Positions 1 to 8,041 of a stretch of DNA of 64,000 bases are shown one piece after another. The DNA is from Shuttleworthia sp045545575. GTDB lineage: Bacteria; Bacillota; Clostridia; Lachnospirales; Lachnospiraceae. The stretch is taken from NCBI GenBank assembly GCA_045545575.1, contig JAZQBE010000028.1:1-64000 (forward strand). The letters are read 5' to 3'. The position numbers were made by a program, and so were the translations under genes. The notes under the pieces were generated by a model. It searched no databases. It worked only from the letters and a program-made list of their open reading frames with translations, and was not told the DNA's origin. Numbering within the stretch: the first letter of the stretch is position 1; each line of letters begins with the position of its first letter.

Positions 1-1751
1 AGCACATCCTCCAGGGTTCCGCTGACCACGATTTCACCGCCGTGGCTTCCCGCACCGGGACCAACGTCCACGATGTAATCGGCAGCCCGCATGGTGTCCT
101 CGTCGTGTTCCACCACGATCAGGGTGTTGCCCAGGTCACGAAGCTGCTTCAGAGTGCCCAGCAGCTTGTCATTGTCCCGCTGATGCAGGCCGATGCTGGG
201 CTCGTCTAAGATATAGGCCACGCCCACCAGACCGGAGCCGATCTGGGTCGCCAGGCGGATGCGCTGGGCCTCGCCGCCGGAAAGCGTCGCGGCCGCGCGG
301 GACAGGGACAGGTAATCGAGTCCCACGTCCACCAGGAACTTCACCCGGCTTTTGATCTCTTTTAAGACCATCTCGCCCACTGCCTGCTGGAAGGCGGACA
401 GATGGATTTCCTCCAGAAAGCCCTGCAGATCCCGCACCGGCATCTGGGTGATTTCGTGGATGTTTTTATCGCCCACGGTGACGGCCAGGGCTTCCTTTTT
501 CAGGCGCTGGCCATGGCACAGCGGGCAGTCGCTGACGCGCATGTAGGTCTCGTATTCGGCCTTGGTATACTCCGACCCCGTCTCCCGGTACTTGCGCTTC
601 ATGTTCTCGATCAGGCCCTCGAAGAGCACGTCGTACACACCCACGCCGCGCTGGCCGCGGTAGTGCACCTTCACCTCCCGGTCCGCGCCGTACACGAACA
701 TCTGGCGCACATCCGCGGGAAGTTCGCCGTAGGGCGTGTCCAGCGAGAAATCGTATTCCTTCGCCAGCGCTTCGAGCAGCGCATGGGCAAAGCTTTTTTT
801 ATCGTCGGCCGACTGCCAGCCCATGGCCTGCACGCAGCCCTGGTTAAAGGAAAGACTTGGGTCCGGAATCATCAGCTCTTCGTCGAATTCCATCTTATAA
901 CCAAGTCCGTAGCACTCGGGGCAGGCGCCGAAGGGATTGTTGAACGAAAAGCTGCGGGGCTCGATCTCCTCGATCGACGTACCGCAGTCCGGACAGGAAA
1001 AACTCTCGGAAAAACGCATGGTTTCGCCGCCGATGACGTCCACTAAAAGCAGGCCCTCCGCCAGTTTCAGGACACTCTCGGCCGAATCCGTCAGGCGCTG
1101 CTCGATGCCGGGCTTCACCACCAGACGGTCCACGATGATTTCGATGTTGTGCTTGATGTTCTTTTCGAGCTTGATCTCCTCGGACAGATCGTACGTGTTC
1201 CCGTCGCAGATCACGCGCACGTAGCCGCTTTTGCGGGCGCGCTCCAGGGTCTTTTCATGGGTGCCCTTCCGGCCGCGCACGACGGGTGCGAGCAGCTGGA
1301 TGCGCGTGCCTTCCGGCAGGGCTAAGATGGCGTCCACCATCTGATCTACGGACTGGCGGCTGATCTCACGGCCGCAGTTCGGGCAGTGGGGAATACCCGC
1401 CCGGGCGTAAAACAGGCGGAAATAATCGTAGATTTCCGTCACAGTGCCCACGGTGGAACGGGGGTTTCGGTTGGTGGATTTCTGGTCGATGGAAATGGCC
1501 GGCGGAAGGCCTTCGATCTTCTCCACGTCCGGCTTTTCCATCTGCCCTAAGAACTGGCGCGCGTAGGAAGACAGCGACTCCATGTAGCGCCGCTGCCCTT
1601 CCGCGAAAATCGTATCAAATGCAAGGGAGGACTTTCCGGAACCGGAAAGCCCTGTAAAGACCACGAAGGAATCCCGCGGGATGTCCAGGTCTAAGTTTTT
1701 CAGATTGTGTTCTCTGGCGCCGCGGATGCGGATCAGCTTGTGTGCAGCCAT
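1..1751 (-). CDS. uvrA: UvrA excinuclease ATPase, N-terminal 583 residues (gene runs off the left edge)
   Basis: Reading the minus strand from the ATG at 1751 gives a protein starting MAAHKLIRIRGAREHNLKN with Walker A GLSGSGKSS near residue 32, zinc-binding Cys pairs (CPNCG, CPDCG, CPLC), and the first ABC signature SGGEAQRIRLA followed by ILDEPSIGLHQRDN. This is the damage-recognition ATPase of nucleotide excision repair, which works with UvrB and UvrC in the cytoplasm. UvrA is normally about 940 residues, so the C-terminal third lies beyond position 1. A GAGG ribosome site precedes the start. A consensus-like promoter and a near-perfect SOS box lie just upstream. Identification is secure. 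Confidence 0.97.
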   Translation of the reverse strand, partial: MAAHKLIRIRGAREHNLKNLDLDIPRDSFVVFTGLSGSGKSSLAFDTIFAEGQRRYMESLSSYARQFLGQMEKPDVEKIEGLPPAISIDQKSTNRNPRSTVGTVTEIYDYFRLFYARAGIPHCPNCGREISRQSVDQMVDAILALPEGTRIQLLAPVVRGRKGTHEKTLERARKSGYVRVICDGNTYDLSEEIKLEKNIKHNIEIIVDRLVVKPGIEQRLTDSAESVLKLAEGLLLVDVIGGETMRFSESFSCPDCGTSIEEIEPRSFSFNNPFGACPECYGLGYKMEFDEELMIPDPSLSFNQGCVQAMGWQSADDKKSFAHALLEALAKEYDFSLDTPYGELPADVRQMFVYGADREVKVHYRGQRGVGVYDVLFEGLIENMKRKYRETGSEYTKAEYETYMRVSDCPLCHGQRLKKEALAVTVGDKNIHEITQMPVRDLQGFLEEIHLSAFQQAVGEMVLKEIKSRVKFLVDVGLDYLSLSRAAATLSGGEAQRIRLATQIGSGLVGVAYILDEPSIGLHQRDNDKLLGTLKQLRDLGNTLIVVEHDEDTMRAADYIVDVGPGAGSHGGEIVVSGTLEDV

Positions 1752-1776
1752 GCAAAACCTCAGAAGAAAACGGATT

Positions 1777-1834
1777 CGAAAATATGTTCGATTTGTGACT
1801 GCTCTATTCTATCACCGCGCACCCATTCCTGCAA
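1777..1834 (-). promoter_or_regulatory. uvrA promoter with LexA (SOS) box
   Basis: On the minus strand TTGCAG (1829-1834) and TAGAAT (1806-1811) are separated by 17 bp, a good sigma-A promoter. Just downstream, 1777-1790 reads CGAAAATATGTTCG on the plus strand, one mismatch from the Gram-positive LexA box CGAACATATGTTCG. A repressor there would sit over the early transcribed region. SOS control of uvrA is standard in Firmicutes; binding here is inferred from the match. Confidence 0.72.
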
Positions 1835-1865
1835 GAGGGAAACGGAACCGGCCGCCCGTCTGTGA

Positions 1866-3548
1866 TTACTCTGCCACCCCTGTGGAGCCGAACACTTCGA
1901 GCACCGGCAATCCATTGACGAAGATCTGATCCCACGACCGGGTTACCGCTGCACGATAGTACTTTTGAGGGCTGTAAATATCCAGAAAATCCCTGCCGTC
2001 AGAACGCACAAACTGAATCCGGCTGCCTTTGGGCAGGGTTTCCCGCTGCCCGGTTGGCACGCCATAACGATCGATCACTTCAAGTTCCAGATCCTGGAGC
2101 GTGCACTCCAAATAAAACAGGTCCCGCTGTTTTGGATTATACTCTATTTCAAAGATGCTGTTTTCTGCAATGGGAATCCCGGAATCTGACACACGAAAGA
2201 TCTGATATCCTTCCATATGAGAAAAATCATATGCACTCAGAACACCCGGATACACCCCTCCCATCAGAAAAGCAGATGGCAGCACCGGCAGAACCGTTCC
2301 CGTCGTCGTTTCGAAAGAATCAATAACCACCTGGCGCCTGCTGTACCAGCTGTACGGAACCACGGACGCCTCTCTATCCGGCACTGTGCCCGGTTTCCAA
2401 CAGTATGTGCAGTCTTCCCGGCTGTCAAAAGGATGCTTCAATCCGAGGAGAAGCACGTTCTCCCCATCCGTGGTATGCATCCAGACCGCATACAGGTTCT
2501 GCTGTGAAAGGACCCAGATTTCCTTCAGGTTCCAATAGAGACTATACTGTCTTTCAATGCCGCTCTCCGGCATTGGATCATCCGTTCTGTAAATGGTCCA
2601 GAAATCGGTTTCTCCGTTGTGGTCCGGATCCCCGCGATACTGGATTCCGGAAGGCATCGCAACAGCATATTCGTCCGGCACATGACAATAGGTCTCATTG
2701 ACTGCTCCGGACGCCATTTCCAGCGGGATACTGAACGCATGCGCAGTCTGTCCGATCAGCTGCCCGGATTCGTTCTTTACCGGCACATAAATCGTTACGG
2801 CATCCGCATCCAGTGTCCATATCATTTCGTTTGATATGTTCCGGATCTGCTCCGCGAGTTCATCGGTGACCGGATCCATTACCGCCAGTTTGAAAAACAT
2901 TTCTTCATCTGCGATGATATCCGACAGTTTGAGCATTCGCTCTGACTGAAGATCATAGGATGCGCCCCAGTATACATACTGTGTCGACTCCCGTTTATGA
3001 ATAATCATTTCATACAGGACGGAAAAAACCCGGTCATCCAGCCTTCGAAGATAAACCGCATCGTTCAGGCTGAAATCCGGTTCCATATGATGGTCACGCA
3101 AAAGAGCGGATCGTTCTTCGTCCGTCAGACTCTCCGCCACAGACTCCGCCTCATCCGCCAGCGATGAAAACTCCTCCGTCATCCGCTGTTTCCATGTCTC
3201 GTTCAGCGCCTTTATCGCCTCCGTCAATCCGGGATACAGCACCGATTCTTCCGAAACCGTCAGCTGGCTGTAAGTCACAGGCACGGACAAAATGTAATCC
3301 ATATCACCGGATGTGGAGAAGCAAGTGTTCCGAACATCGGTACGCACATAGGAAACGATCTCCGGAACCGTCTCCTGATACCGCGCCGCCGCGTCATTCC
3401 CGGCCTCCATCGTTGACCGGCTGTCCGCCGGATCCGAAATCTCCCGCTGCGCCGAAGGTTCCGGGGCGGCCAATCCGTCTCCGCATCCGGAGAAAAGCAG
3501 AAATGCTGCTGTAACGAATAAAAGTATGGAACGCTGTCTTGCTTTCAT
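1866..3548 (-). CDS. DUF3298/DUF4163-like lipoprotein
   Basis: 560 residues starting with a lipoprotein signal peptide (lipobox LFSGC, Cys near residue 22), so probably anchored outside the membrane. Residues about 60-290 resemble the PdaC/RsiV-type DUF4163-DUF3298 arrangement: a YSQLTVSEESVLYPGL segment, a long helix of a substrate-like region, then VYWGASYDLQSERMLKLSDI. The C-terminal 270 residues have no family I recognise and may form a second beta-rich domain. It lies 72 bp downstream of cheY and ends 114 bp before uvrA. A ligand- or lysozyme-sensing role as in RsiV is possible but not shown, since no transmembrane anti-sigma segment is present. Confidence 0.6.
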   Translation of the reverse strand: MKARQRSILLFVTAAFLLFSGCGDGLAAPEPSAQREISDPADSRSTMEAGNDAAARYQETVPEIVSYVRTDVRNTCFSTSGDMDYILSVPVTYSQLTVSEESVLYPGLTEAIKALNETWKQRMTEEFSSLADEAESVAESLTDEERSALLRDHHMEPDFSLNDAVYLRRLDDRVFSVLYEMIIHKRESTQYVYWGASYDLQSERMLKLSDIIADEEMFFKLAVMDPVTDELAEQIRNISNEMIWTLDADAVTIYVPVKNESGQLIGQTAHAFSIPLEMASGAVNETYCHVPDEYAVAMPSGIQYRGDPDHNGETDFWTIYRTDDPMPESGIERQYSLYWNLKEIWVLSQQNLYAVWMHTTDGENVLLLGLKHPFDSREDCTYCWKPGTVPDREASVVPYSWYSRRQVVIDSFETTTGTVLPVLPSAFLMGGVYPGVLSAYDFSHMEGYQIFRVSDSGIPIAENSIFEIEYNPKQRDLFYLECTLQDLELEVIDRYGVPTGQRETLPKGSRIQFVRSDGRDFLDIYSPQKYYRAAVTRSWDQIFVNGLPVLEVFGSTGVAE

Positions 3549-3620
3549 TCCTCACCTCTGCCCTGATACTCTCTGACCATTATGTTTCCGGAAATGTCTG
3601 GCTGCATACAGCGGAGCGTT

Positions 3621-3983
3621 TTACCCGATCACTTTTTTCACCGCCTCCACGACCCGCTCCGTCTGGAACGGCTTTACAATAAAATCCTTCGCGCCCGCCT
3701 GAATCGATTCAATTACCATTGCCTGCTGGCCCATCGCGGAACACATCACAACGCGCGCAGAAGGATCCTCTGCCCGAATCTCCTTCAGCGCCTCTATGCC
3801 GTCCATCTCCGGCATGGTGATATCCATCAGCACCATAGCCGGCTTCAGCTCGCGGTATAACCGGACCGCCTCTGCGCCGTTTCCGGCCTCCCCGATCACC
3901 TCATAGCCGGCCTTTTGAATGACATCTTTCAGCATCATCCGCATAAAAGCCGCGTCGTCTGCAATCAGAATGGTTTTTTCCAT
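3621..3983 (-). CDS. cheY: CheY-like single-domain response regulator
   Basis: 120 residues forming one receiver domain. The acidic pair D9-D10, phosphoacceptor D54 (VLMDITMPEMDG), the hydroxyl residue S82 and K104 (IVKPF) are all present, and there is no output domain. The ADDAAFMR start and the MDITMPEMDG core are typical of the chemotaxis CheY of Firmicutes, which binds the flagellar switch when phosphorylated. No che or fli genes are adjacent, so a role outside chemotaxis cannot be excluded. It follows the SIMPL gene by 35 bp and probably shares its transcript. Confidence 0.85.
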   Translation of the reverse strand: MEKTILIADDAAFMRMMLKDVIQKAGYEVIGEAGNGAEAVRLYRELKPAMVLMDITMPEMDGIEALKEIRAEDPSARVVMCSAMGQQAMVIESIQAGAKDFIVKPFQTERVVEAVKKVIG

Positions 3984-4018
3984 GGCTCGTTTCTCCCCCT
4001 GTAAGACTGTTGTTTTCC

Positions 4019-4867
4019 CTACTCCATCTCGAAGGACACTGTTACCTGTGCCGTAATCTCCGATTCACCCGGCATCATCACCACCTTGTCCGCTGCGGCG
4101 GTTTCCATGGTTACATTCGAGGACGAATACCGCGCGTTGGTGTTCTGATATCCTTCCGTTACCGCGCACACCTCCCCGAGTGTCTTTCCGGAAGCCTGTG
4201 CCAGCGTTTCCGCCTTTATGCGGGCGGCGTCCACCGCATCGGCCAGAGCTTTCCTGTATGCCTCATCGTAGCCGGAGCAGGTGAAGCGGACACCGTTCGC
4301 TTCGTTCGCGCCGGCTTCCACGCCCTTCTGCAGCACTTCACCGGCCTGATCGATGTCCAGATCCTTTATGGTCAGCGAGGTGGAAACCACATGTGCCTGA
4401 ACGGTGTTTGTGTTGTAGTTATAGTCCTCATAGATGGAGAAGTTGCCTGTCCGGATGCTTTTCTCGTCCACGCCGAGGGCTTTTACGGCTTCAATGACCG
4501 CTGCAATTGTTTCGTTGTTTTCCTGCTGTGCCATTGTAACATCCGCATTCCGTGTGCGCACGCCCAGGTTCACCTCTGCCTTGTCCGGCACAAGATAAAC
4601 CGTGCTGCTTGCCGACACAGTCACCTGATTCGGTTCCTGCACTTCCACCGGAAGTGCACCCAGTCCCGGCTGAATTGTCACCGGAAACGCACTTCCGGAA
4701 GCCGCCGCGCCGGCGGCTGCCTGGGCGTCGTCTGCATTCACAGCGGTGCCTGCGCCGCATCCGCAAAGGGTGACCGCCGCAAGCAGACCGGCCAGGGAAA
4801 CCGCCGGGATTGCCTTTGATCTGGTGCGTGCTTTCACTGTATTTGAGATATTCTTTCCTCTGATCAT
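4019..4867 (-). CDS. SIMPL-domain (DUF541) lipoprotein
   Basis: 282 residues. A longer reading from 4888 adds seven residues, but AAGGAGG lies 8 nt before the ATG at 4867, which fixes this start. The N-terminus is a lipoprotein signal with LAAVTLCGC. The rest is a DUF541/SIMPL domain: VTVSASSTVYLVPDKAEVNLGVRT, an internal DLDQAG-type repeat, and AYRKALADAVDAARIKAETLAQASGKTLGEV. SIMPL proteins are extracytoplasmic beta-barrel-forming or periplasmic proteins of poorly defined function. It heads the leftward set SIMPL-cheY-lipoprotein and has a long structured leader. Confidence 0.85.
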   Translation of the reverse strand: MIRGKNISNTVKARTRSKAIPAVSLAGLLAAVTLCGCGAGTAVNADDAQAAAGAAASGSAFPVTIQPGLGALPVEVQEPNQVTVSASSTVYLVPDKAEVNLGVRTRNADVTMAQQENNETIAAVIEAVKALGVDEKSIRTGNFSIYEDYNYNTNTVQAHVVSTSLTIKDLDIDQAGEVLQKGVEAGANEANGVRFTCSGYDEAYRKALADAVDAARIKAETLAQASGKTLGEVCAVTEGYQNTNARYSSSNVTMETAAADKVVMMPGESEITAQVTVSFEME

Positions 4868-5239
4868 CTGATTTTCCTCCTTATACATGCATCGATGGTT
4901 TTATTCAGAAGTTGCTGCTTCTAAACAAGTACTCGCATTTTTCCGCTGCAGATTACGGACGGCATGGGGATTACTGTCACGGAACAGGTCGCCGACAGAT
5001 AATCCGTCATAAGGGCCTACAGGTCTTTTCTTTTTATACCAATGGATTCCCCGTAACAATACTATATAACACAAAGGTATATAATACAAAATGAAAAGCA
5101 AAAAATGATCTTTGAAACACCCGTACTCTCACTTAGGAATTATAAATCTCTGTCACAAACTGTATCTCTTTTTCGTTATGATAAGCAGAGACGTCTCAAT
5201 CACAGCTTTTAACAGCCATCTGCATCAGGAGGAACCAAC
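4868..5239. promoter_or_regulatory. Divergent intergenic region with minus-strand promoter and structured SIMPL leader
   Basis: For the leftward genes, TTGTAT (5084-5089) and TATAGT (5061-5066) have a 17-bp spacer on the minus strand, predicting an mRNA start near 5054 and a leader of about 187 nt. The leader holds an imperfect hairpin: GACGG at 4958-4962 pairs with CCGTC at 5004-5008, and 4968-4978 pairs with 4994-5005 with one bulge. I do not recognise a known riboswitch. No convincing sigma-A or ECF promoter was found for the rightward sigma gene. Confidence 0.5.
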
Positions 5240-5758
5240 GTGCCGCATAAGGACGCTACAGACAGCATCGTCCGCTGTTATCAACTGTATAAGCAAAAAA
5301 TGTATCATATTGCTTTTTCCATTCTAAATGACCCATTTCAGGCCGAAGATGCCGTCATGGACGCATTGGAAAAACTTCTGAAGCAGGGAAAAGGCATTCC
5401 TGATCCGGACGCTGCGTCTGCGAAACACCTCATCATCAAGGTGACCCGTTCCGCTGCCATCGATATCTACCGGAAAAACCGGAGGCGGGCTGAAAATGAA
5501 TATCTGGCCGCAGACGAACCGATGGCTGCCGAAACGGTGGACGAATCTGCCGATCCGGCACTGATTAATGATGAGATGCCCTCCGTCCTGCTTCATCTTC
5601 CGCCAAAATATCAGGAGATCCTGTATCTGAAATATGTGCGGGAATCATCCACGCAGGAAATCGCACAGGCAACAGGCCTGTCGGAAGCTGCCGTTCGAAA
5701 GCGCCTGCAGCGTGGTCTGGAAATGATCCGCGGAGGGCGTTTCACCGGAATCGAGTAA
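5240..5758 (+). CDS. ECF-family RNA polymerase sigma factor
   Basis: 172 residues from a GTG start with AGGAGG at 5227-5232, 7 nt upstream. Region 2 is visible as YHIAFSILNDPFQAEDAVMDALEKL and AIDIYRKNRRR; region 4 as LPPKYQEILYLKYVRESSTQEIA followed by a helix-turn-helix GLSEAAVRKRLQRG. This is a group IV sigma factor that directs RNA polymerase to a small regulon. The next gene, 18 bp downstream, encodes a single-pass protein of anti-sigma type, so the pair should respond to an envelope signal. The exact ECF group was not determined. Confidence 0.9.
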   Translation: MPHKDATDSIVRCYQLYKQKMYHIAFSILNDPFQAEDAVMDALEKLLKQGKGIPDPDAASAKHLIIKVTRSAAIDIYRKNRRRAENEYLAADEPMAAETVDESADPALINDEMPSVLLHLPPKYQEILYLKYVRESSTQEIAQATGLSEAAVRKRLQRGLEMIRGGRFTGIE

Positions 5759-5776
5759 GAAAAGGAGAACTATTCA

Positions 5777-7507
5777 ATGGGACAGAATTCACATGATCTA
5801 CATCCACTTCCCCCTGCTCTTTCTCTGGAGGAATTTGACGCGATTTCCGAAAACCACACGTTTTCCGATGACTTCCTGCGGCGTGAAGCAGCCCTGCTGC
5901 GCCGTTATCAGCGCAAAACAAAAGCAAGTTCCCGCCGTCTGCTGCGTTCAGCCGCTGCGGTTAGCCTGGTGATCCTGCTGGGCGCGGGCACCGCATACGC
6001 CGGCGTGCAGATCTATCGTCTGCGCACGGAACAGAAAGCACCTTATGCCATAGAAGTGATCCCCGAGGGGGAAACCTCCGATGCATCCGCTGACAGGGAG
6101 ACTGCCGATCCGGCCCTCGCCGCAGAGGGATCCGCCGATTCTGCGATCCGGACAGAAGGATTCGGTTCCAATGTCATCACCATCCCGATCGTAAAAACCT
6201 CTGTGGGATACCTGCCGGAAGGGATGGTTCCCCCCAGCGAGACGACCAACATGTTTTTCACAAAGATGGAAGCGGACGGTGTCACGGTGGACTGGTCTCT
6301 GAAAGGAAAACTGATCTCCACCATCATGGACACGGATGATCCGACGCTGGCCACAAACGTTGTCGAACAGCGCACGGTCATCGTCAATGACCGCGAGTCC
6401 CTTCTGATCGTTGAAGCACCCACTCTGGTCGGACCGGGGGAGGAAAGCGTCAGTCTGCAGATACCGTTTCCGGAAGTTCTGCGTATCATCACCATCCGGC
6501 TGACCAGCACCGGCGGCGCGATGGATACGGAAACGCTGATCGAGGAAGTACAGAAAACCGGTGCATCCGTAACCCTGACACCTACCGGTGAAGAGCAAAC
6601 CTTTACCGGCCCGGATCTCCGGGGCTCAATGATCATGGACGCCGACTGGGATGAAGGTTTTATTATGGAGACCCGTCGCAGCGACGAGATCGCCCTGCAG
6701 CGGCGGGCGCAGGAAATGAAAGATGCAGAAATCGCTGCCCGCCAGGCCGAAGACGAAGATCTGACCTTTGACGCCGCAGACATGGCCAATCTGCGCCAGG
6801 TGGGTGAAGCCATTGACCTCAGCACATTCTGGAACGCCTCAACCTTCGGTTCCTCTCAGATGCCCCTTGAGGCCACGGTCACGGATGTTCAGATATTAGA
6901 TAATCTGTCCGTCCTGCAGCCGGAGGGCGTACTGAATGAAAAAAGCTGGTATGAACTGACGGATGCCGAGGGAAACCTGACGGCGGACACGCTGCAGTAC
7001 ATCAAGGCAGGCGACGGTATGGAAAGCATCGATACCACTGTAGCCGAAACCCCGATTCCGGTCCGCCTGCTGTATGTCACAGTGGAGTACAAAAACACCG
7101 GCGATCAGGCTCTGAAAGATGTGTGCTTTATGCATGAACTGCGTCTTCTGGAACGGGGCGATGACCGCTGGATATGGCGGGAACTGAATGATTATCTGAA
7201 GCTGTACGTCGATCCGGCTGTTACTGATGCCTATGACTACGTGACGGCACGGATCCTGTCCCACACGCTGCTCAGTGACTACTACGATGTCTCCGGCGTA
7301 AGCATGACGCCAACCATGAAAAATCACATCCCGGTTATTGAGGCAGGCGAAACGCGAACCGTCCACTGTGCATGTCTCATCACGGAAAATATGCAGGATG
7401 ACCTGTATCTGGATCTGACTTCAATGTTCAGAGGACCCGGAACGGAAACCGGCCGGAATCTTTTCTGGGGTGCAGCAAAAGATGTAGGACTGGTGGAACT
7501 GCGGTAA
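5777..7507 (+). CDS. Membrane-anchored anti-sigma factor-like protein
   Basis: 576 residues. About 60 cytoplasmic residues are followed by a basic stretch and one transmembrane segment (near 62-82, SAAAVSLVILLGAGTAYAGV). A large extracytoplasmic part follows, with acidic linker sequence near 95-125 and beta-rich sequence after that. This topology and the position directly after an ECF sigma gene match DUF4179-type anti-sigma factors. The C-terminal part (VTVEYKNTGDQALKDVCF onwards) looks like a DUF5643/DUF4352-type immunoglobulin-like fold. The anti-sigma role is inferred from context and topology; the sensed signal is unknown. Confidence 0.68.
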   Translation: MGQNSHDLHPLPPALSLEEFDAISENHTFSDDFLRREAALLRRYQRKTKASSRRLLRSAAAVSLVILLGAGTAYAGVQIYRLRTEQKAPYAIEVIPEGETSDASADRETADPALAAEGSADSAIRTEGFGSNVITIPIVKTSVGYLPEGMVPPSETTNMFFTKMEADGVTVDWSLKGKLISTIMDTDDPTLATNVVEQRTVIVNDRESLLIVEAPTLVGPGEESVSLQIPFPEVLRIITIRLTSTGGAMDTETLIEEVQKTGASVTLTPTGEEQTFTGPDLRGSMIMDADWDEGFIMETRRSDEIALQRRAQEMKDAEIAARQAEDEDLTFDAADMANLRQVGEAIDLSTFWNASTFGSSQMPLEATVTDVQILDNLSVLQPEGVLNEKSWYELTDAEGNLTADTLQYIKAGDGMESIDTTVAETPIPVRLLYVTVEYKNTGDQALKDVCFMHELRLLERGDDRWIWRELNDYLKLYVDPAVTDAYDYVTARILSHTLLSDYYDVSGVSMTPTMKNHIPVIEAGETRTVHCACLITENMQDDLYLDLTSMFRGPGTETGRNLFWGAAKDVGLVELR

Positions 7508-7534
7508 AGCTTGATAGGCCTTATTTCGCGACAA

Positions 7535-7572
7535 AGGCTGGTGCATGGAGTGCTTGCTCCGTGTACCAGCCT
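7535..7572 (+). terminator. Terminator after the sigma/anti-sigma pair
   Basis: AGGCTGGT at the left arm pairs with ACCAGCCT at the right arm, continued by GGAG/CTCC around the loop TGCTTG; CTGTTATTTT follows. It lies 28 bp after the anti-sigma stop codon. Confidence 0.72.
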
Positions 7573-7609
7573 CTGTTATTTTATCGATAACGCCTTCGAA
7601 TGCACCTGC

Positions 7610-8023
7610 CTACTTGTCAGCTCTCCTGTAGTCATATGCATCCTTGCGGACATCCAGTCTGATATTGTTAATCACCACAATATAATCGGATTCCCATTCT
7701 ACCGTTGCATCTTCGATCCGATATTGCCAGTAAATGTTCCTTTCTTTGTCTGTGCTGACTTCTCTGGCTGTGCAAAGCACCGCGTAGCCTGTCGTTGCAC
7801 CTCCGTTGTTTCGGTAAACCGAAAGTTCATATTCGCCGGTCGGTGATGTCGAGGACGAAATCAGTTCTTCACCTTTGATCCTGTTGATATCAAAAAACAG
7901 ATAGTGAACCATAAAAATACCGACAATCAGCAGCACTGCAGCCAGAATAATTACGGCGAAGATATTGAAATACGCCCGCTTTTTTCTGTGATTCTGATTC
8001 GGGTCATGTACAGCATTTCCCAT
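7610..8023 (-). CDS. DUF5412-family membrane protein
   Basis: 137 residues with one N-terminal transmembrane segment (near 18-42, FNIFAVIILAAVLLIVGIF) after a basic cytoplasmic tail. The extracytoplasmic part carries the family pattern SSTSPTGEYELSVYRNNGGAT, then NIYWQYR and VVINNIRLDV, which matches my memory of DUF5412 proteins of Firmicutes. Function is unknown. AGAAGGAGG sits before the ATG, and the gene begins 18 bp after the uvrB stop, so it is probably co-transcribed with uvrB. Confidence 0.68.
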   Translation of the reverse strand: MGNAVHDPNQNHRKKRAYFNIFAVIILAAVLLIVGIFMVHYLFFDINRIKGEELISSSTSPTGEYELSVYRNNGGATTGYAVLCTAREVSTDKERNIYWQYRIEDATVEWESDYIVVINNIRLDVRKDAYDYRRADK

Positions 8024-8041
8024 AGTATACCTCCTTCTGCC

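Noticed and set aside
5090..5239. ECF autoregulatory promoter for the sigma gene
   Set aside because: TTGAAA near 5113 has no matching CGTC-type -10 at the right distance, so I did not call it.
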